From Diphasiastrum complanatum (Eukaryota; Streptophyta; Lycopodiopsida; Lycopodiales; Lycopodiaceae): a stretch of DNA of 64,000 nt. Below, piece after piece: positions 57,017 through 64,000 of this stretch. The DNA is taken from contig CM055110.1 of assembly GCA_029204225.1 (NCBI GenBank), forward strand, positions 21,372,988 to 21,436,987. The letters are read 5' to 3'. A program made the position numbers and the translations under genes. Under the pieces are notes generated by a model that did no database searches, was not told the DNA's origin, and saw nothing but the letters and a program-made list of their open reading frames with translations. Position 1 is the stretch's first letter. Each line of letters starts with the position of its first letter.

Positions 57017-57717
57017 TGTGAAAGCACTGCACTTTAGGACCATAAATGGATCTGCAAAAGATCCACAAGAGTGATTGGATGCTCGCTTGACAATCTATCA
57101 AAAAACTAGACACAAAAAAGTTGATCTAGATTGGCAATTTGAAAAACAACAAGCATTAACAATCAAAAGCATTGATCAACATTGAAATACGAGCTCACGC
57201 GTGTGTACTACAGGCTGTAGTACGGCCTTCAACCTGAGAAACAAGTAGAAATTGATTTGGTTTCATTTGGATCACAAAAACTCAATGTACATAGTGAACT
57301 AGCTTGAGATTGCCAATGAGCTCCAAAACATTTTCTATCTTCTCACTATGGGAGCTTGGGATACATAGCAAATTCGACTTCCTTCTTGAAGTTAGGTGGA
57401 TTTCCAGCATGTAATAAGGAATTTAACTCACTCTTCTTGCCCTAAAATGAAACCCTAGTCTATTTCCTAGAGGTATGCTTGGTAGGTAGCTAGTTGGTCA
57501 AATTTTCACCTTAAACTTAGGTGTAGGTCCTATAAAGTAGGGATGACCACCAAATAGACATGACCAACTCTCTTGACTTGACCTAACCTATATTAGGAGT
57601 GGTTTTCCACGTGGCATCTTGGCCTTCATGTGTGGAACCCAATTATACACAATATTTACAATGTTCTACATGGTTTTTGATCAAGCTAGATTTGCCAATT
57701 TTTGGCAATTCTTCATA
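57017..57717 (-). mobile_element. 5' LTR of the minus-strand copia element (701 bp)
   Basis: Reads TGTGAAAGCAC...TTCTTCATA on plus; the outer CACA has become CATA. It contains CACGCGTGTG and CTGTAGTACGGCC in the order seen in the 36.6 kb LTR. Confidence 0.9.
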
Positions 57718-57959
57718 TATTCATGGCTTTTTGTCTACGCAAATTTTCAGATTCATAGTTCATTGTTTCAGATTTTGCATGCAAATTATGAATGGCGCCA
57801 TCAAGGAAGCCGTTACATGCCAATGTCTTTTTATCATTATAGAAAAATTGCATTCCATTATTAGACTATGGACACAAGTTGATTGCAAGAATCTATTGTG
57901 ATATCAATAAAAAAAACCCATAAACGGGTTGTTTACAAGTAAAATGATTGTAATTTTTT

Positions 57960-58880
57960 ATTTTTGGATGTCTCTTTATTTACAAATAGATCTCTATTTA
58001 GTCAATTTTTCTATATTTTCTATATCAGTATTAGGAACTGATAAGGCAACAACTCCTTCTATAATCTCGACCTCCTCTGTTTCGGGAAGGGCCTCAATGC
58101 CTTTTAAGGCAAGAGGAATATCTGCTACAAAACTGCCTTCCTATGTATTAGAAAGGAATTTTATTCCTTTTTTATTATAGAAAATAAGATCTGCATCCTG
58201 AGCAACCTGAAAGGCTGTTGAGACATGAGCAGCTTCCTTTTGAGGGCCCTCGATTGCAGGTGCAATGCTTACACCGTACTGGGCATAGGTTCTGATCAAC
58301 TCTTGCCGAAATCTATATACATCATTATGAGTATACGGCTCAAGAGTGAACTGTCATCACAAAACACGAGAATCAGCAAATTACAAACAATGATAGTAAT
58401 AAATTATGAATCAGAATGAAATGAACTACAAATAAATAGAATATTACCTTTTCAATATCTACATCCGTTTGTAAATTATACCATTCAAAAAATAGCTTCG
58501 TATTGTACAAGACGAACCATGCACAACTAAAAGTGTCTTTTTGTTGTACACACTACATATATAGAGTAAAAACTAGTAATATTATGATAAAAATTTTATT
58601 TACGCTATGACGATACATTTGAATTAAAAGAGAAATACATGCATATCAGAGATAAATTGAATATACCTTGAGAGAGTTAATGGTTATCTCTCCAATTGAA
58701 GTTGCCGTTGTCGGTATTTCCCGAACGACATCATGAAGTAAAGAATCAAATTTTCTATGTGTATTTGCAGCTGAGTTTAATTTTACACATAGAAAATTTG
58801 ATACTCCCTCCTTATTTATCTTAAAAAAAAAAGGGTTCAGGTTCCAATGCCGACTGCAACAACCAAAATACAAATATCGA
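57960..58880 (-). pseudogene. Middle exons of the minus-strand histone-fold-associated gene
   Basis: Two protein-like blocks: 58,873-58,675 (GVSNFLCVKLNSAANTHRKF and HDVVREIPTTATSIGEITIN) and 58,345-57,960 (EPYTHNDVYRFRQELIRTYA, GVSIAPAIEGPQKEAAHVST, and after one TAG, IPLALKGIEALPETEEVEII). I recognise neither. Both fit the minus-strand order between the H3-like exon and the blocks left of the copia insertion. Confidence 0.4.
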
Positions 58881-59134
58881 TAAATTCATATTTATAAAAA
58901 AATTTCGTTCTTATTAAAACAATGAAACATGCAACAATCCAGATTAAAACAACAAAAACAAAAGAGCAATGCTTACTTATTTTCATATGGAATCAAATAG
59001 AATTTTGCCATAGGACTTCACTCGATAAAATAGACAGCCTTCTCAAAATTGGCTTCTTTCGCCTTTACCGCTCCCATGAAAAATGGACTAACTACAAAAA
59101 CTGTATCATGGGAATCGGAACTAATACTATTCTA

Positions 59135-59775
59135 AAAAAAAAAAACTCCGGTCTCCATTGCATCTGAAATTTCTAAGGTTTTATCTTTTAGCTCGGCACA
59201 AAATCTGGGACCTAATCTAAAGCTTCTACGTGTATCTGGAAGAAAAAAATCAAAAAAGTTGTTGAGAAGATCAATTTTGTTAGCTAGGTAGGCCTCGTAT
59301 TGATTATAATGTTCAGAATAAAAAACAGATTTCTCTGTTAATTTGTCTAGCTCTTCTTGGGTAATCAACACTTCTGGTGATGAAACCTGCTGAGGAGCTA
59401 GACGATTAACAAGAGGAGGAAGGGGTGAAGATTCTCGATCTGAGTCAGATTCTCCAGCATTTGACTCAGAGCTCAGAAAGACACCGGGTCTCTTGACCAG
59501 GATACGTCTAGGAGGAAGGGAAGCAATTGGCCTTCGAGATCAGCCTTCTTGGGGATAGCCTGCTTTCTCTTCCTCCTAGAGGTAGTAGGCATGTCAGTTC
59601 TATCCAGAGGTAGGTCTCTGGAGGTGCTCGCATTATCAACATGCAGGCCAGAATATCTGTCCTGAAGCCTTTTGAGAATGACGAAATCCTTTGGCATGAT
59701 GGTGACACGCTTACCATGCACTGCCAAAAGACAAGTATCCTCAAAAAACTGGGACAGAAAACTATCAAAAAATCA
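59135..59775 (-). pseudogene. Histone H3-like segment fused to an acidic and coiled C-terminal region
   Basis: After a possible acceptor (TTTTTTGATAG, 59,762) the minus strand reads FLSQFFEDTCLLAVHGKRVT then IMPKDFVILKRLQDRY (59,760-59,653). This matches the end of histone H3 helix 2, loop 2 and helix 3 (FEDT.[22 protein letters not shown]). It continues into a basic stretch (TSRRKRKQAIPKK), and after a one-base frameshift near 59,520 into an acidic run (SSESNAGESDSDRESS) and ITQEELDKLTEKSVFYSEHY to about 59,140. Helix 1 and the N-terminal tail of H3 would need an upstream exon I could not find. It is not a canonical H3 gene. It belongs to a larger multi-exon gene that converges on the transposase-like gene. 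Confidence 0.6.
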
Positions 59776-60780
59776 GCAAATAGACTCCAATAAGCTTGTG
59801 AAATGACGGAGAAAGCAACTTAATGAAAAGATCCAATTGAGATCCAATACCAAAAACACCATCCAATAACACTACAAGAGGACGATTATCAAGGCTTTTT
59901 TTGAGTGTTTCTTTGAAAGATAGTTTTTAAAATGAGTCACAAGGCAGAATGCTTGAGCCTCGGGTCTGGTGTTTGGCCTTGGAATAAGCCTATCAAATTT
60001 GAACTTGGTTTTGAAACATTTATGGAGAGGGATATAGAGAGGGTTATAAATCCACTAAAGGACCTCGGAACATACATCGAAATATTGAAGCTAATTTGAG
60101 AGGTATACCGAGAATGAAGATGAATGCTGAGAATGAAAGTTAGACCACATGAATGTAGTGAAGTTAAAGTATATCTTGAAGCCATATATACCTCAGATCT
60201 AGAATATCCATCCGAATCAAGGCACAAGGAAGACTTGAAGCTTGTGAAGAAAGGATTCCCCAAAAATCCCAATCGTGTCAAACAACAACGGGAGGCCACT
60301 AAGAAGCTACAGGAGACTTAAGGGACCTTCACACCTTGGGAGTGGTGGCCAAGGTTCTCCCATGAACATCATTATAACCCTGTCAAATGGTTCCATTCTA
60401 TCCTAAAACTAGACTACGTGCAATTGAAGATCCATGTAGACGACTTAACTTAAACAAATTATATATATATATTGATACATAAATGTTCGAATTACAAATA
60501 TATATCAGAATGAAACGCCTAATTATTAGATTCAGCTAAATCGTCCTCGTCTGGCCATGGTCATCAAACTCATGTGATTGCGATGCATGAGACTGGGGCT
60601 GCAAAACGATGACAAATTTTGTAAGTGATTTGTTAGAGTGTCCGACCAAATGAATGTGGTAAAGTCAAAATATAGTTGAAACCGTAATACATACCTCAGA
60701 CCGCTTTACGGCAAATTTCTGTATAAGCCAACAAATTGGTGATTGTAATTTAATTTAAACAAATTCACAAATAAATATGA
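59776..60780. other. Upstream flank of the H3-like exon, nothing firm
   Basis: Should contain earlier exons of the minus-strand gene but none is convincing. CACTACAAGAG at about 59,871 resembles a CACTA transposon end without a partner. Confidence 0.3.
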
Positions 60781-60781
60781 A

Positions 60782-61835
60782 TTACGACAATATCAAATTC
60801 AACCTATGGATGAGAGGAGAAGGTTGGGGAGGAGTTTGAGTGGGAGTGTAACCAACAAGGGTTTGAATGGGAGAAAAAATGGGTGGAGTGGCCTGGCAAG
60901 AGGGATTACGGTGCCATGGAGACCCCATAGGGGGCGTGGGTACCGAAGAAGGAAAAATGTGAGGAGAGAGTGTGGTAGTGTCGGGATAATCAGGTGTGAC
61001 AGATGTAGGATTCAAAGTATCACGCGCCGTCCGCATTGCTTTCTGAGTTAGGGTTTTTCGAAGTAAAGAACTCCTACAATGAGGCCTGCTAGATAGATGT
61101 GTTGGACTCGAGGCCGCATGAAGCATGACATCATCGGCGTCACCGCCACAACAAGAGCCGCCGCTGAGACGACTCCTCCTACGATCTCTCTTTTCCCGAC
61201 CAGAATGTCGAGAAGAGGCACTGGCATTAGATTGCACGGAGGAGGGACTCCCGCCGGATAGACCCTCGTGGAAGGGGGAACACCTCGGTCGGAGGGTTGT
61301 GGAGACTGGATCTCCTCAGAACGAGAATATGTGGACAACCTACCTGAACTTCGTGCATCCCAATGAGCCCGTAGTCTCTCCATGATCTTGCCTGCATACA
61401 AAGGACACATACTCGTCATGTGTCGAAGAACGCCCCACGACAGCGGACTGCTGCACAAACATTCCAAATTTTGATCAGATAAAGGTAGCATTTTATTCCA
61501 ACATGTCTTATGAAAAAACTCCAAGAGCAAAAATATTAAAAAAAATCACAATCAATAGTTAATTTACACAAATCGGTATAGGATAGACTTACAAAGTGGG
61601 TTCAAAAGTATCCCTTGCCGCCACTGCCCAAGTGAGAAGGCCCGTGGTCTTAGTGGCTACCTCTCGCTGCTGTCTAAAACGTTCTGGATCATCTCCATAC
61701 TCTTTTTTCGACTACTTCCAGTCCTCTTTCTCCACGTGGGAAGGCCTGTCTCTCTCAGCTTTCACTGCATCTAGGATCTCCGATTTGCGGTGGCTCATCA
61801 CAGCTCTCATGCGGTTGTGGGCACTTTGGCATCTC
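60782..61835 (-). pseudogene. Decayed GC-rich ORF cluster, possibly of a plant DNA transposon
   Basis: Minus-strand blocks: 61,835-61,590 (SHRKSEILDAVKAERDRPSH, one TAG, EYGDDPERFRQQREVATKTT then GLLTWAVAARDTFEPTL and a stop), 61,530-61,260 (GKIMERLRAHWDARSSGRLS) and 61,237-60,782 (Pro/Ser/Thr-rich, 151 codons). GC content is clearly above the surroundings. The first block has the feel of Ptta/En-Spm-associated ORFs, but I cannot establish homology. An independent low-complexity host exon is possible. Confidence 0.3.
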
Positions 61836-64000
61836 TTCTACTATGGCTCCAACTAGTGTATGTTATGGCGGTCTCCCAACTAGCATGCACTATGGCTTAA
61901 TCCAACTAGCATGGGGAAGGAAGCATGCTGGCCAAGGGATAGCATGGTGGTGAGTATTGTGAGCGCAAGATCCACTCTTTCTTGCATAAGCTCATCTTGT
62001 TGCTAACACAAACGAGAAAATACTATTAAGAAACCCTAGATTAATCACTATGGCTGCCCCCCAACTAGTGGCTAAGATTAAATCTAAAGATGAAACCCTA
62101 ATCTTACTTGAATCCCAACCCTTAATTTGAGGCATTCCCTTCCAAACTAAGGTGGCTATCCTATACTCTCTCTTGAGGCTTACCCAACCAAGAGGAGACA
62201 ACTAACTCAATAATACATTCCATACAATAGTTTACAACCAAAGGGAAGATCCACAATCGGGTGACACAAGAGAGATGAGAAGATCCAAAATGTAAAATTC
62301 CTCTACAAGTGGTCACCTACAAATGAGCTCTCCACATGAACTTATACTTGGAGGCCCTTGTTTTACAAAGAACTGTCAAAAACTCAAAATCTGATAATTT
62401 ACTTAAGTTACAAGCCGTAGTAATTTAAGTACAGAAGTAAGTCACTTACAACAGGATCCATAGGACAAACCCCCAATGCACCATATGACTTATTGTTATA
62501 AGTTAGGTTCCATGGGACAAACCCCAAATGGACCTAAGCTAGAGTCGCTTTAATTACATGACTTGAACTAATTTGAATTACCATATGGCTAGTATATTCA
62601 CAAGGAATATTAGCCTACATTATCCCCTTTGTTAAGAACTTGGCGGTCCCATGCCAAGTGCAGTGTTAAGACCCCGCTCCTTATGATGTTGGAGGAGTCA
62701 AAGTTGATGCAGTTTGTAGATGTGGAACTTTTTTTAAGGTGTTGTTCCGTAGGTATGAAGCTTTGAAGAAGTATGAGCATCTCCAGAAGAGTTGATGTGG
62801 ATCATATGGGAGTTGGCTCTTTGATGGATTGTATTTCCAAGTGCCCACGCTGATGATTCAATGGATGATGTACCAGAGCTTGGGTTATTGAATATGATAT
62901 GAAAACAACACAAGGTGTGAATGAACGGTAATGAGATGAAGATGAGGGTAAGTGGTAGAATGTGAGCCAGATATGGGGGTGGTAGTGGAGGTGAATAAAT
63001 GGATCAAAGGTTTGTTGCTCATAGTTGTCTCTTGAAGACATGATGTTTGCATAACTTTGATTGTCGCGCTGTAGCTTCTTTGAGGTCAATTGTATCGTTG
63101 AGAGCTCCATCAAAGATTGCTTGGACTAGAGGCTTGAATGATCCTTTTTTTTTTTTACACATAGTGGCCTTTGAATAATCAACAAGTAAATAACTTGTCT
63201 AGTTCTTTAATTGCGAAAACACCACTTGTTGTCTGTCAAAAACCTCCAAGGTCCTTTTGATAATATGCCTGGCATTGCTTGGTAGGAGCTCTGAATTGAC
63301 ATCGTTGGGATGTTGCAGATGTTGTAGACTTGTCTGGTTCACGAAGTGCTTCAATTAAGAACTAGAGCACGTTCAGATTGATCAATCAGGTGGGAATGAG
63401 GTCTTGAAGCACGAATGGAAAAAGTGAGATGAAGCTTCAAGAGTGATTTTATGGGGGAACATGGGAGAAGGAATGGATGTGGACCAGGGATAATAGGGAC
63501 CTTGTGTACATTATACTTGTTCATAACCAATGCTCAGTGTACAATTTTCTAAAGCGTCATCATTGTTTGCCTTTGAAAATGACATTTGTCCCTGAGGTTG
63601 TGTGCTCATAACTTCAATCTCTGATTGATGTGAGATTCCTTCAGTTTATGTAGGGATATGAGATTTCACTCGTTGATGACTTGTGCTTCTTGTGGCCTCC
63701 ACAGATGATCAAATGAATGATGTAGAACAATGGTAGTATGGGCTTGAGACACGATCATGACCACTGCTCAATGTACATTTGTCCGATGAAGCATCGTTGT
63801 TGGCGTTGGTAGGAACACTTGTCGTCGTCTGTTGCGTTTTGCACATAGCTTTTGCCTTTGATGTGACTTGAGAGCCCTTCACTGATAGAAGCTACCACTT
63901 TATTGGTGATGTGATGGCCATGTTGAGGCAATTGGAAAAGCGTGGATATTGTATCGCTTACATAAATCCAACTGCTTATTGATGATGGCGGTGGGATTGT
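61836..64000. other. Unassigned right end of the window
   Basis: Mixed sequence with short repeats (CCAACTAGCATG around 61,880-61,910) and no long or recognisable frame. The segment near 62,620-62,680 has a LTR-flank look but no termini could be found. Confidence 0.35.

Larger units (their letters stand above)
53340..57717 (-). mobile_element. Nonautonomous copia element, minus strand, with both LTRs
   Basis: 4,378 bp: 5' LTR 57,017-57,717, PBS 57,004-57,016, gag, a rearranged second ORF, a polypurine tract (CTCCTC on plus, about 54,039-54,044) and 3' LTR 53,340-54,038. Flanks are GATTC and TATTC, a target duplication differing at one base. Integrase core, RT and RNase H are absent. Its gag is closely related to the full-length element at 36.6 kb, which could supply its missing functions. 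Confidence 0.9.

Noticed and set aside
59871-59881. CACTACAAGAG as the end of a CACTA transposon
   Set aside because: No inverted partner or 3-bp target duplication found in the window.
60806-61051. Plus-strand Arg/Gly-rich ORF
   Set aside because: Complement of the GC-rich minus-strand cluster, Arg-rich by composition with no recognisable domain.

Overview
This is a eukaryotic nuclear window from a land plant, and almost certainly a large, transposon-rich genome. It is AT-rich. Genes have GT-AG introns up to 5.3 kb. Most recognisable coding sequence belongs to Ty1/copia elements primed by initiator-Met tRNA (TGGTATCAGAGC sites), plus one Ty3/gypsy chromovirus. Two host proteins are plant-type: an IQD-like N-terminus and a CUE-like/DUF1771/Smr protein. 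The species cannot be fixed from sequence alone. Divergence from angiosperm homologues and a tyrosine-recombinase relic uncommon in flowering plants make me lean towards a fern or another non-angiosperm (inference).

Layout. 1-2.5 kb: first coding exon of an IQD-like gene (minus strand, running off the left edge) with probable 5' UTR/promoter to about 2.4 kb. 3-5.6 kb: a diverged LTR fragment, then a degenerate repeat array. 5.7-7.7 kb: a decayed multi-exon DUF3504 (Crypton-type tyrosine recombinase) gene. 8.3-20.1 kb: a graveyard of copia fragments: nonautonomous ORFs at 8.4-9.3 and 14.7-16.1 kb, integrase-RT-RNase H at 10.2-12.0 kb, an RT deletion derivative at 17.6-18.8 kb, a gag/RNase H-tail chimera at 19.5-20.0 kb, and several LTRs. 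20.9-21.6 kb: a minisatellite and a strong imperfect hairpin.

22.2-30.0 kb holds the one complete host gene, an Smr-domain protein on the plus strand. I reconstruct four exons giving a continuous 448-residue frame. Its second intron (24,369-29,629) carries a deleted chromovirus with a solo copia-type LTR nested in its 3' LTR. The last two exons (70 and 67 bp) are easily missed.

32.6-36.4 kb: long (GA)n tracts and two truncated copia elements. 36,635-42,607: a nearly intact copia element with both LTRs, PBS, polypurine tract and target duplication, broken only by one amber codon and one frameshift. 42.9-47.6 kb: unidentified ORF remnants, short repeats and an array of palindromic GATAC-n-GTATC motifs.

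48.7-59.8 kb is the most unusual part. A plus-strand multi-exon transposase-like gene (48.76-51.27 kb) faces a minus-strand multi-exon gene (59.8 to 51.3 kb), one exon of which encodes a clear histone H3 C-terminal segment. A nonautonomous copia element (53,340-57,717) has inserted into the minus-strand gene. The two convergent genes may be the cargo of one undescribed DNA transposon. The last 4 kb holds a decayed GC-rich ORF cluster and otherwise unassigned DNA.
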